Origin: Gammaproteobacteria bacterium
GTDB lineage: Bacteria; Pseudomonadota; Gammaproteobacteria; CAJXQU01
Assembly (NCBI GenBank): GCA_026984775.1
Contig: JALSRM010000043.1
Span: 62,001 to 126,000, forward strand
DNA length: 64,000 nt
Direction: 5' to 3'
The first letter of the stretch is position 1; the number at the start of each line of letters is the position of its first letter. Position numbers and translations under genes: made by a program. Below, piece by piece: positions 18,680 to 26,184 of this stretch. Below the pieces are notes generated by a model, which was given only the letters and a program-made list of their open reading frames with translations, did no database searches and was not told where the DNA came from.

Positions 18680-19429
18680 ATGAAAATCGATCTAACAGGA
18701 AAAGTTGCTCTGGTTACCGGTGGAACCGGGGGGATTGGCGCAGCAATCTGTGAATATCTGGCAAGTGTCGGTGCGAAGGTTGCGACCAACTACAGAAACG
18801 AGGAAAAGGCCCAGGAATGGTTGAAGGAGACCTCAAGCCGAGGGTTTGATTTCAAGGCCTATCAGGTGGATGTCACCGACACCGAGGGTTGTGCAAAAAT
18901 GGCTGGACAGATTGAAGAAGATTTGGGCCCTATTGATATCGTCGTTAACAATGCGGGTATTACCTGGGATACGACCTTCCGCAAAATGACCAAGGAGCAA
19001 TGGGACACTGTCCTTAAGATCAACCTGGACAGCTTGTATAATGTGACTCATCCGGTGATCGAATCCATGACAAACCGGGGCTGGGGAAGAGTAATTAACA
19101 TCTCTTCCATCAATGGCCAGAAAGGCCAGATTGGCCAGACCAACTACACCACCAGCAAGGCTGGCATGCATGGATTTACCATGTCTCTGGCTCAGGAAGT
19201 GGCGCGCAAAGGTGTAACGGTGAATACCGTATCACCAGGTTACATCGCAACCGATATGGTGATGGCGGTACCTGAAGATATCAGGAATAAAATCATCGCC
19301 CAGATCCCTGTCGGGCGTTTGGGTACACCAGAAGAAGTTGCCGCACTAGTGACTTTTCTCGCTTCTGACCATGCTGCCTTCATTACCGGCGCGAACTTTG
19401 CCCAGAACGGTGGGCAACACATGATGTAA
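18680..19429 (+). CDS. phaB: Acetoacetyl-CoA reductase PhaB
   Basis: A 249-residue short-chain dehydrogenase that reduces acetoacetyl-CoA to (R)-3-hydroxybutyryl-CoA with NADPH. The dinucleotide motif TGGTGGIG is at about 13-20, NNAG at about 91-94 and the catalytic Ser-Tyr-Lys set in NISSINGQKGQIGQTNYTTSKAG. I use the ATG at 18680, which gives the canonical start MKIDLTGKVALVTGG and has GAGAGG upstream; longer in-frame starts lie inside phaA. It ends with the typical PhaB segment GANFAQNGGQHMM. Confidence 0.96.
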   Translation: MKIDLTGKVALVTGGTGGIGAAICEYLASVGAKVATNYRNEEKAQEWLKETSSRGFDFKAYQVDVTDTEGCAKMAGQIEEDLGPIDIVVNNAGITWDTTFRKMTKEQWDTVLKINLDSLYNVTHPVIESMTNRGWGRVINISSINGQKGQIGQTNYTTSKAGMHGFTMSLAQEVARKGVTVNTVSPGYIATDMVMAVPEDIRNKIIAQIPVGRLGTPEEVAALVTFLASDHAAFITGANFAQNGGQHMM

Positions 19430-19443
19430 ATAAAGAAAAGGAA

Positions 19444-19470
19444 GGGTTGCCGACCATCCATCGGCAACCC
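19444..19470 (+). other. Stem-loop between phaB and phaR
   Basis: A perfect 10-bp stem, GGGTTGCCGA (19444-19453) with TCGGCAACCC (19461-19470), around a 7-base loop. It lies 14 bases after the phaB stop and ends 9 bases before the phaR ATG. No T tract follows, so it is not a standard terminator. It may limit read-through or cover the phaR ribosome binding region. Confidence 0.55.
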
Positions 19471-19479
19471 GCTTCATCC

Positions 19480-19953
19480 ATGACAGAAAAACGTATCATT
19501 AAAAAATACCCCAACCGACGTCTCTACGACACCGTCGATAGCAAATACATTACCCTTGATGATGTCAAGGATCTGGTGATGGATAATATCGATTTCTGTG
19601 TAATCGATAAAAAAACAAATGAAGACATCACCCGTAATATTTTGCTGCAGATCATCCTGGAGCAGGAGGAAGATGACGAGCCTATCTTTACGGTCGATGT
19701 CCTCGCCAAGATCATCCGTCTTTACGGTGAAGGCGTCCAGGACATGGCCTCCAATTTTCTTGAACGCAGCTTCTATTTGTTCACCGAGCAGCAGGAACTG
19801 TTTAATCAGCGCATGAAAGAGGCCATGCGGCATAACCCACTTTCAACGATGGCAGAAGTCACCCAGAAGAACATGCAGATGTGGAAAAAGATGCAGGATG
19901 ACCTTTTCAACTTTGCCAGCAAGCGGACTTCGACGGATGATCAGGATGAATAA
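19480..19953 (+). CDS. phaR: Polyhydroxyalkanoate synthesis regulator PhaR
   Basis: A 157-residue PHA/PHB regulator. The N-terminal DNA-binding domain begins MTEKRIIKKYPNRRLYDTVDSKYITLDDV, which is diagnostic. A PHB accumulation domain (about 60-105) and a helical C-terminal part follow. PhaR binds both PHB granules and the promoters of phasin genes and its own gene, and releases DNA when polymer is present. The ATG at 19480 is used; no Shine-Dalgarno sequence is visible, and a 10-bp hairpin stands directly upstream, so translation may be coupled or weak. The 3' end overlaps the convergent arfB gene by 13 bases. Confidence 0.94.
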   Translation: MTEKRIIKKYPNRRLYDTVDSKYITLDDVKDLVMDNIDFCVIDKKTNEDITRNILLQIILEQEEDDEPIFTVDVLAKIIRLYGEGVQDMASNFLERSFYLFTEQQELFNQRMKEAMRHNPLSTMAEVTQKNMQMWKKMQDDLFNFASKRTSTDDQDE

Positions 19954-20360
19954 TCGACTCTTTTACGCTGTTGTTTAATTTTCGATCGCCTGATTTTGCT
20001 TTCCAATCTTTTCAATTTTGCACTGCGCGAGGGTTTCGTTTTCTTTCTGGGTTTGGGAATGGTACCTGCCTTCGCAATCAGTACTGCGAGCCGTTTGAGA
20101 GCATCCTCCCGGTTTTTTTTCCGGCTACGGTATTTTTGTGCCTTGATCACGATGCTCCCTTTTTTGTTGATACGTTTGTCTTTCAATTTTAACAGACGCT
20201 GTTTGTGAAGCTCTGGGAGAGAGGATGCCATGATGTCGAAGCGTAGCTGAATAGCTGTTGAGACCTTGTTGACATTTTGCCCTCCTGAACCTTGGGCACG
20301 AATAGCTGTGATCTCGATCTCATCATCAGGGATGGTAATTGATTTTGAAGAAGTGTTCAT
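19941..20360 (-). CDS. arfB: Alternative ribosome-rescue factor ArfB (YaeJ)
   Basis: A 139-residue class-I release-factor-like peptidyl-tRNA hydrolase without codon-recognition domains. The catalytic GGQ lies in AQGSGGQNVNKVSTAIQLRF at about 26-29. The C-terminal tail (about 95-139) is very basic (KKTKPSRSAKLKRLESKIRR), as in ArfB, where it enters the mRNA channel of stalled ribosomes. The ATG at 20360 gives the usual N-terminus ending shortly before IPDDEIEI. It is convergent with phaR and divergent from rhlE. Confidence 0.93.
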   Translation of the reverse strand: MNTSSKSITIPDDEIEITAIRAQGSGGQNVNKVSTAIQLRFDIMASSLPELHKQRLLKLKDKRINKKGSIVIKAQKYRSRKKNREDALKRLAVLIAKAGTIPKPRKKTKPSRSAKLKRLESKIRRSKIKQQRKRVDYSS

Positions 20361-20453
20361 AAGTTGCCATATTATCAAACCATAGCCTTTCTGTTTCTCG
20401 GGCATCTGATACAATGCCTCTATTCCGGCGTACTTCGGTCTATGCTGATCGAG

Positions 20454-20560
20454 AGTAAAGATTTCAAATCTTTACTTTCCATAAGAAGATCTATTATCTT
20501 CTTGAACTCTGAAATTTTTAAAGAACCCCGCCTAAGACCGTCCCATATTACTGGTTAGGC
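20454..20560 (+). other. Three-hairpin leader upstream of rhlE
   Basis: Three stem-loops follow each other in the 220-base arfB-rhlE spacer. The first pairs AGTAAAGATTT (20454-20464) with AAATCTTTACT (20466-20476). The second pairs AAGAAGAT (20483-20490) with ATCTTCTT (20496-20503). The third pairs GCCTAA plus ACC (20530-20539) with GGT plus TTAGGC (20553-20560). They end about 22 bases before the helicase start codon. Structured leaders are known in some cold-induced RNA helicase genes, but no homology was recognised. Confidence 0.5.
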
Positions 20561-20582
20561 CTGTTCAGGAAAAAACACAACA

Positions 20583-21890
20583 ATGACATTTGAAACACTT
20601 GGCCTGTCGGCTGAAATATTACGTGCCATCTCGGATCAGGGATATACAGAACCAACGCCTATTCAAAAACAGGCTATCCCTGTTGTTCTTGAAGGTAGAG
20701 ATATTCTTGCCGGGGCCCAAACTGGAACTGGCAAAACAGCCGGTTTTACTTTACCGCTTTTACAACGACTATCCAAACAAAACAGAGACAATAAGAAACG
20801 TAAGATCCGTGCATTAATATTGACACCAACCAGAGAGCTGGCAGCACAGGTACAACAAAGCATCAGGATCTATGGAAAATATCTGCCATTCAGAGCGAAC
20901 GTTGTTTTTGGTGGTGTAAAAATCGGACCACAAATAAGCAAACTTCAACGGGGTGTCGATATTCTCGTTGCTACACCGGGCCGTCTGCTCGATCATATTG
21001 AGCAGAAAACAGTAGATTTGTCAGGTATAGAAATTCTTGTGCTCGATGAGGCGGATCGAATGCTCGACATGGGTTTTATCCGCGATATACGGAAAATTCT
21101 TTCACTATTGCCAGACAAAAGGCAAAATCTGTTGTTTTCTGCAACCTTTTCCGATCCGATAAAAAAACTTGCTGACAACCTTCTGCATTCTCCTGTTTTA
21201 ATCGAAGTTGCCAGAAAAAACACTACTGCAGAAAGAGTTAAACAAACCGTCTATCTTGTAGACAAGAGTCGAAAACGCGAGCTTTTAACATCGTTGATCA
21301 AGTTGGAAAAATGGTATCAGGTGTTGGTTTTTACCCGAACAAAACATGGAGCCGATCGTCTGGCCAGACAATTGACTTGTGAACAAATCACTACTGCGGC
21401 GATTCATGGTAACAAGAGTCAAAAGCAGCGGACACAGGCACTTGATGCATTCAAGAAGAACAAGGTTCAGGTTCTCGTAGCGACAGATATTGCGGCGAGA
21501 GGTCTGGACATCGAACAACTCCCCCATGTGGTGAATTACGAGCTTCCGAATATTCCGGAAGATTATGTGCATCGTATTGGTCGTACCGGACGAGCGGGCA
21601 ACGAAGGTGAGGCAGTCTCACTGATCTGTGTTGATGAAAAGAAGCTGCTTCAAGATATCGAAAGACTGATTAATAAAAGAATCCCCAGAGAAGTCATCGA
21701 AGGTTTCGAGCCTGATCCAGCGATCAAGGCCGAACCAAACAGAAACAAAAAGAGGCAACAATCTGCAAAGAAAAAGATTGGACATTTCGATCAGACGAAA
21801 CGATCTCGCAGGAATAACCGGTATCGGAACAGTCAGCGCCCTGTGAATTCTTCTTCATCAAACAGAAGCCAGGTTCAGAAAGTTAAATAA
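20583..21890 (+). CDS. rhlE: DEAD-box ATP-dependent RNA helicase, RhlE type
   Basis: A 435-residue RNA helicase. The core has all standard motifs: Q motif ([27 protein letters not shown]), Walker [29 protein letters not shown] in [17 protein letters not shown] in LFSATF, and the C-terminal [17 protein letters not shown] and [10 protein letters not shown] blocks. A basic, low-complexity tail (about 375-435, rich in Lys, Arg, Asn and Ser) gives non-specific RNA binding. [11 protein letters not shown] and the short core place it with RhlE. Expected roles are ribosome assembly and RNA turnover, often at low temperature. It stands alone behind a hairpin-rich leader. Confidence 0.93.
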   Translation: MTFETLGLSAEILRAISDQGYTEPTPIQKQAIPVVLEGRDILAGAQTGTGKTAGFTLPLLQRLSKQNRDNKKRKIRALILTPTRELAAQVQQSIRIYGKYLPFRANVVFGGVKIGPQISKLQRGVDILVATPGRLLDHIEQKTVDLSGIEILVLDEADRMLDMGFIRDIRKILSLLPDKRQNLLFSATFSDPIKKLADNLLHSPVLIEVARKNTTAERVKQTVYLVDKSRKRELLTSLIKLEKWYQVLVFTRTKHGADRLARQLTCEQITTAAIHGNKSQKQRTQALDAFKKNKVQVLVATDIAARGLDIEQLPHVVNYELPNIPEDYVHRIGRTGRAGNEGEAVSLICVDEKKLLQDIERLINKRIPREVIEGFEPDPAIKAEPNRNKKRQQSAKKKIGHFDQTKRSRRNNRYRNSQRPVNSSSSNRSQVQKVK

Positions 21891-22098
21891 AAAGGCAGAA
21901 TGGTCTGAATCAAAAAGTATCAGGCCATTGTGTAACCAAAACACTGCTCTGTTGTTTTTAAAAATCACACAATCCAGGGATATGCTACCCACTGGCACAA
22001 GCCAATGTAGGCTTGTGAAATACAAATACTTCGTACAGTTGATCCAGTTTTTACAGGCGCCAATAAAATGGACTAGGATAATCTGTTTTATTGTCATG
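21891..22098. other. Intergenic region after rhlE
   Basis: No supported gene in these 208 bases. A hairpin CACAAGCC (21996-22003) / GGCTTGTG (22010-22017) and a weaker one with GGTCTGA and TCAGGCC near 21902-21926 are present and may form the rhlE 3' end. With the cytochrome relic that follows, the whole stretch 21891-22514 holds no intact gene. Confidence 0.5.
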
Positions 22099-22397
22099 TT
22101 AACGATTATTTTTCATTGGTGCCCTCTTGGGCAGCTTTCCACCTACACGTGCTTTCAGATAGCGATAGAGGTTATCAAGATTCTTCATGACAGTTGGATT
22201 TTCTTTCCATGAGGGCATGGCGCCAATCTGTCCAGATAGTTTTTTTTGTCCACTCTGCACTGTATCGCATCCGTGGCAGGGTTCGGATATTCCCTTTCGT
22301 AGTTGGGCGTACTTGGTGTTATTGTTTTTTCTGTTGAATGGCTAACATTGATGCTCAGAAATAGGAGTAGCAGTGAATACAGTACGTTTTTGATCGT
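22099..22397 (-). pseudogene. Decayed small c-type cytochrome gene
   Basis: Read on the minus strand, this stretch gives a signal peptide (IKNVLYSLLLLFLSINVSHS) in one frame and then, in another, a sequence with GISEPCHGCDTVQSGQKK, IGAMPSWKENP and LDNLYRYLKARVGGKLP. The last blocks look like small cytochromes that accompany PQQ-dependent alcohol dehydrogenases (IGxMPxWxxNP...LxxLYxYLxAR). Three lesions are visible: the start codon behind a GAAGGA ribosome binding site is ACG (22395-22397) instead of ATG; the frame changes near a run of six A (T6 on the plus strand at 22325-22330); and the haem motif reads CHGCD, lacking the His of CXXCH. The family assignment is from memory of such sequences and is moderate. 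Confidence 0.6.
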
Positions 22398-22496
22398 CTA
22401 TTCCTTCAAAGAAAAAGCGAAAACATGTTTATGGGCATGGAGGTGGTTCTTGATATCTCCAAGATTAGCCCAGCTCTCAGTGATGGACAGGTGGAA
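22398..22496 (-). pseudogene. Possible 3' remnant of a gene upstream of the cytochrome relic
   Basis: A 32-codon open stretch ends in TAG directly before the relic cytochrome start and reads SWANLGDIKNHLHAHKHVFAFSLKE at its end. The closing pattern, a GDI/GDL block followed by a V-F-A-F/L strand, is reminiscent of the C-terminus of PQQ-dependent alcohol dehydrogenases. It has no start. This is weak and offered only because of its position next to the cytochrome relic. Confidence 0.2.
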
Positions 22497-22514
22497 TCAT
22501 CAAGAATTTTTCCA

Positions 22515-23282
22515 TTATTTGAGGAAAAGCAGTTTCAAGGTGAGTGCAAGGGAGATAACAACCAGGAGTGGTTTGATAATGATGCTGCCATGGCGTGAGG
22601 CCATGTGTGCACCTGCATAAGCTCCGATCAGTTGACCTGTCGCCATGACCAGGCCGATTTCCCAGATTACATGACCTCCTAAAATGAAAAACAGCAAGCC
22701 AGAAAAGTTGCTGATAAAGTTAAGCAGCTTTGCATGGGCAGTCGCCTTGATCAGATTGTATCCAAGAAAGAAAACGAAGGTGGCCGCGAAGAAAGATCCC
22801 GTTCCGGGACCAAAAAAGCCATCGTAAAACCCGATCAAAAAGGCAAAGGTGAACGAAAACAGATGAAGACTGATCCGGGCGTGTGCATCGTTGTCCCCAA
22901 CACGGGGCGAAAAAAGGAAATAAAGTGCAAAGCAGGCTAAGAGGAGGGGAATCAATTTTTCCAGTGCTTCAGAATGAATAAGCTGAACGCAGGTCGTTCC
23001 TATCGCAGCACCCAAAAAGGTGGAAAGAATCGACCATTGCATCTTTTGCAGATCAATCATTCCACGGCGAATAAAATGTGCTGTCGCAGAGAAGGAACCG
23101 AAAACGGCCTGTAGTTTGTTGGTCGCCAGAGTTTGGGCCGGAGAGAGTCCCAGCCAGAGCAGTATTGGAATGATCAATAGTCCACCACCTCCAGCAATGG
23201 CATCGACAAAACCAGCGAGTGTAGCGATCACTACGAGGAAAAGCAGAATGTCCGGACTGAAAATTTCGGGAGAAACTGGCAT
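22515..23282 (-). CDS. TauE/SafE (TSUP) family permease
   Basis: A 255-residue membrane protein with about eight hydrophobic segments. The family blocks VVIATLAGFVDAIAGGGGLLIIPILLWLGLSPAQTLATNKLQAVFGS near the N-terminus and GFYDGFFGPGTGSFFAATFVF at about 150-170 are diagnostic of the TSUP family (YfcA-like). Members export or import sulfite, sulfoacetate, taurine-related compounds or other anions; the substrate is not predictable. The ATG at 23282 is chosen since the upstream in-frame ATG at 23306 falls in the loop of the pckG terminator. No ribosome binding site is visible at either. Confidence 0.88.
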   Translation of the reverse strand: MPVSPEIFSPDILLFLVVIATLAGFVDAIAGGGGLLIIPILLWLGLSPAQTLATNKLQAVFGSFSATAHFIRRGMIDLQKMQWSILSTFLGAAIGTTCVQLIHSEALEKLIPLLLACFALYFLFSPRVGDNDAHARISLHLFSFTFAFLIGFYDGFFGPGTGSFFAATFVFFLGYNLIKATAHAKLLNFISNFSGLLFFILGGHVIWEIGLVMATGQLIGAYAGAHMASRHGSIIIKPLLVVISLALTLKLLFLK

Positions 23283-23285
23283 GGC

Positions 23286-23320
23286 AAAAAAAACCCGCTG
23301 CACCATAGTGAACAGCGGGT
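23286..23320 (-). terminator. Rho-independent terminator after pckG
   Basis: An 8-bp stem ACCCGCTG/CAGCGGGT (23293-23300 with 23313-23320) with a 12-base loop. On the minus strand it is followed by eight T residues (23293-23286). It lies 27 bases after the pckG stop and ends 4 bases before the start of the permease gene. Confidence 0.88.
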
Positions 23321-23346
23321 CATGGTCAGATCGTATGAACTACCAA

Positions 23347-25158
23347 TCAGGCGACATTCTGTTTGGCAGCTTCCAACCGGCTGCGCAAATCGCTCACCTG
23401 CTGTGATAATTCCGCTGGCAGACGATCACCGAAGGTGGCGTAGTACTCTTCAATTCCGTCGAGTTCTGCGAGCCAGCCATCAATATCCACTTTCAGCAGA
23501 TTTGCGATGTCTTCATCCGACATATCCAGCCCACTGAAGTCGATGCCTTCCAGAGTAGGCATGTTGCCGATAGGGGTTTCGATAGCATCAGCTGTCCCGT
23601 TGCATCGATCGAAGATCCATTTCAGTACACGGCTGTTTTCACCGAACCCTGGCCACATGAATTTTCCTTCTTCGTTTTTGCGGAACCAGTTGACGTAATA
23701 GACTTTTGGCATTTTAGCCCCTTCTTTCTCGCCCATTTTTAGCCAATGGCCCCAATAGTCAGCCATGTTGTAGCCACAGAATGGTAGCATGGCCATCGGA
23801 TCCCGGCGCAGTTGGCCGATGGCTCCGAAGGCCGCGGCCGTCATTTCAGATGCGATGATTGTGCCGAGGAATGTGCCATGTTTCCAGTCGGTGGCTTCTG
23901 TCACCAAAGGCACGACACTGGCGCGACGGCCACCAAACAGAATCGCACTGATGGGTACGCCCTTGGGATCTTCCCATTCAGGGGCAATGACGGGGCACTG
24001 GCTGGCCCGTGCCGTAAAGCGAGCATTGGGGTGTGCCGCGGGTTCATCGGAATCGGGTGTCCAGTCATTCCCTCTCCAGTCAATCAGATGAGCCGGCGGT
24101 TCGTCCGTCATTTCTTCCCACCAGACATCACCGTCATCAGTAAGTCCGACGTTAGTAAAAATTGCGTTGGACTCCATAGATCTCATGGCATTGGCGTTGG
24201 ATTTCATACTCGTCCCTGGTGCAACACCGAAGAAACCGGCCTCAGGATTGATCGCATAGAGCTGGCCGTCTTCGCCAAACTTCATCCAGCAGATGTCGTC
24301 GCCAATGGTCTCGACTTTCCAGCCGGGAATGGTCGGTGTCAGCATGGCCAGGTTGGTTTTTCCACAGGCACTCGGGAAGGCGCCGGCAACATATTTGACT
24401 TCACCCTCAGGGCTGGTGAGCTTGAGGATGAGCATATGCTCGGCCATCCAGCCTTCATCCCGCCCCATGCAGGAAGCAATCCGCAGGGCAAAACATTTCT
24501 TGCCCAGCAGGGCGTTCCCCCCATAACCGGAACCGAAAGACCAGATTTCACGGGTTTCGGGGTAGTGTACGATATAACGGTTATCTGGATTACAGGGCCA
24601 AGGGACATCTTCCTGACCTTCTTCCAGAGGTGCACCGACAGAATGGACACAAGGGACGAATTCACCATCGTTGCCTAGGACATCCAGTACTTCCTGCCCA
24701 ACACGGGCCATGATATGCATGTTCGTCACAACATAAGGTGAATCGGTCAACTCGACCCCAATATGTGCAATTGGAGAACCGATTGGCCCCATGCTGAAAG
24801 GGATAACATACATGGTTCGTCCTTTCATGCAACCTTTGAACAGGCCATTAAGAGTTTCACGCATCTCTTTAGGATCTGCCCAGTTGTTGGTGGGACCTGC
24901 ATCGATCTCTTTTTCGGAACAAATGAAAGTGCGGTCTTCCACACGGGCAACGTCGGCAGGTGTGGAACGAACATAATAGCTGTTGGGGCGTTTTTCCTCG
25001 TTCAGCTTGATGGCGGTACCATCCTTAACCATGATATCCCACATGGTGTCCCATTCTTCATCTGTGCCATCGCACCAGACGATATCATCAGGCTGTGTCA
25101 GGGCGGCAATTTCGTCAACCCATGCCAGCAGCTTTTTATTGTTGGATTTGGAACTCAT
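23347..25158 (-). CDS. pckG: Phosphoenolpyruvate carboxykinase (GTP)
   Basis: A 603-residue GTP-dependent PEPCK, catalysing oxaloacetate + GTP to PEP + CO2 + GDP, the entry to gluconeogenesis or, in reverse, an anaplerotic step. The hyper-reactive Cys is in the P-loop-like segment [14 protein letters not shown] at about 285. GTP-class blocks are present: [56 protein letters not shown] and [15 protein letters not shown]. Length is typical of the GTP class, not the ~540-residue ATP class common in enteric bacteria. It has its own terminator. Confidence 0.96.
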   Translation of the reverse strand: MSSKSNNKKLLAWVDEIAALTQPDDIVWCDGTDEEWDTMWDIMVKDGTAIKLNEEKRPNSYYVRSTPADVARVEDRTFICSEKEIDAGPTNNWADPKEMRETLNGLFKGCMKGRTMYVIPFSMGPIGSPIAHIGVELTDSPYVVTNMHIMARVGQEVLDVLGNDGEFVPCVHSVGAPLEEGQEDVPWPCNPDNRYIVHYPETREIWSFGSGYGGNALLGKKCFALRIASCMGRDEGWMAEHMLILKLTSPEGEVKYVAGAFPSACGKTNLAMLTPTIPGWKVETIGDDICWMKFGEDGQLYAINPEAGFFGVAPGTSMKSNANAMRSMESNAIFTNVGLTDDGDVWWEEMTDEPPAHLIDWRGNDWTPDSDEPAAHPNARFTARASQCPVIAPEWEDPKGVPISAILFGGRRASVVPLVTEATDWKHGTFLGTIIASEMTAAAFGAIGQLRRDPMAMLPFCGYNMADYWGHWLKMGEKEGAKMPKVYYVNWFRKNEEGKFMWPGFGENSRVLKWIFDRCNGTADAIETPIGNMPTLEGIDFSGLDMSDEDIANLLKVDIDGWLAELDGIEEYYATFGDRLPAELSQQVSDLRSRLEAAKQNVA

Positions 25159-25368
25159 TAAATAACCTCCGGATTTTCCAAATTGAGTTGGGGGGGATAC
25201 TCAAATACGCGAAATGAGCATGTAAAAATTTTCCAATAGAACCGTATAGAATACACTAGATAAATGATATATTCATCCCCCGTTCAGGTGAGTCGTGATG
25301 TGACCAGCTGGATGGAGAGAATACTATGTGATTCAAGTATCTGAAAGACAAACAAAAGGAGACAAGCC

Positions 25369-26130
25369 ATGCCCCTTCAACACCATCTTAACCTTTCTAG
25401 CCAAGGCACTTCCATAAAAATGCTGTTTACAGGGTATCTGACGGTCGTGGCTATTGGTTATATGATGGCACTGGTGCAAATCCTCTTCACACATGGCATG
25501 GCAGATGGAAAATTCGGTCTTTCAATTGATGACATTGTATACAGCTACTACGGGAAAAGATCAGGTTCCATATTGGAGAGCAAACTCAATGGTTCAATGA
25601 AGGTGATGGCACCTGAAGCTGAACGGTTGAAGATTATCCAATGGGTAAAAAAAGGGGCTGATAAGGATGTCTACCAGACAGAGATAAAACCTATTATTAA
25701 TAAACGCTGCGTCATGTGTCATAGTCCAGCTTCCGGCATGCCTGTACCTGACTGGACCAAAGATGAAGAGGTGTTCAAACGGGCAGAAGTCGATACCGGT
25801 GCCTCCTTTTCATCTCTGACCCGTGTTTCCCATATCCACCTGTTCGGGATCGCCTTTATTTTTATGTTTGTCGGGTTGATATTCAGTCTTGCGTCAGGGG
25901 TTCCCAAAGTCCTCAAGGCGACCGTGATCGTAATGCCTTATCTTTTTTTGATCATCGATATTTTATCCTGGTGGTTGACCAAACTGAATCCAATGTTTGC
26001 CTGGCTGACAATTCTTGGTGGTGGCGCCATGGCTCTTTCATTTGCCTTTATGTGGGTCGTATCCATGTACGAAATGTGGATTATGCCCAGAAGACATCCT
26101 GATTATCGGGACGCCTTGCTGGACGAATAA
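25369..26130 (+). CDS. Membrane protein with one c-type haem site
   Basis: A 253-residue protein with one N-terminal helix (about 17-40), a periplasmic segment carrying a single haem motif CVMCH (Cys114, Cys117, His118), and three or four helices from about residue 150 to 240. The part before the haem has a DDIVYSYYGKRSGSILESKLNGSMKVMAP block. I know this family as one often mislabelled elongation factor-1 alpha in proteobacterial genomes; it has no translation-factor features. The layout suits an electron-transfer protein of the inner membrane. The ribosome binding site AAAGGAGACAAGCC is strong. It stands alone, convergent with the 1374-residue protein gene. Confidence 0.75.
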   Translation: MPLQHHLNLSSQGTSIKMLFTGYLTVVAIGYMMALVQILFTHGMADGKFGLSIDDIVYSYYGKRSGSILESKLNGSMKVMAPEAERLKIIQWVKKGADKDVYQTEIKPIINKRCVMCHSPASGMPVPDWTKDEEVFKRAEVDTGASFSSLTRVSHIHLFGIAFIFMFVGLIFSLASGVPKVLKATVIVMPYLFLIIDILSWWLTKLNPMFAWLTILGGGAMALSFAFMWVVSMYEMWIMPRRHPDYRDALLDE

Positions 26131-26184
26131 AGAGATGCCTCCAACAGAGGTTTTTCTCTATATTCAATTAGGAATACCAAGCCT

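Noticed and set aside
20415-20582. Transposon or integron origin for the inverted repeats before rhlE
   Set aside because: The repeats are local hairpins with short loops, without target-site duplications or a transposase gene.
21858-22097. 79-codon minus-strand frame just after the cytochrome relic
   Set aside because: No family pattern, no clear ribosome binding site, and it runs into the convergent rhlE end.
23812-24678. 288-codon plus-strand frame inside pckG
   Set aside because: It is antisense to a well-conserved enzyme and has no domain of its own.
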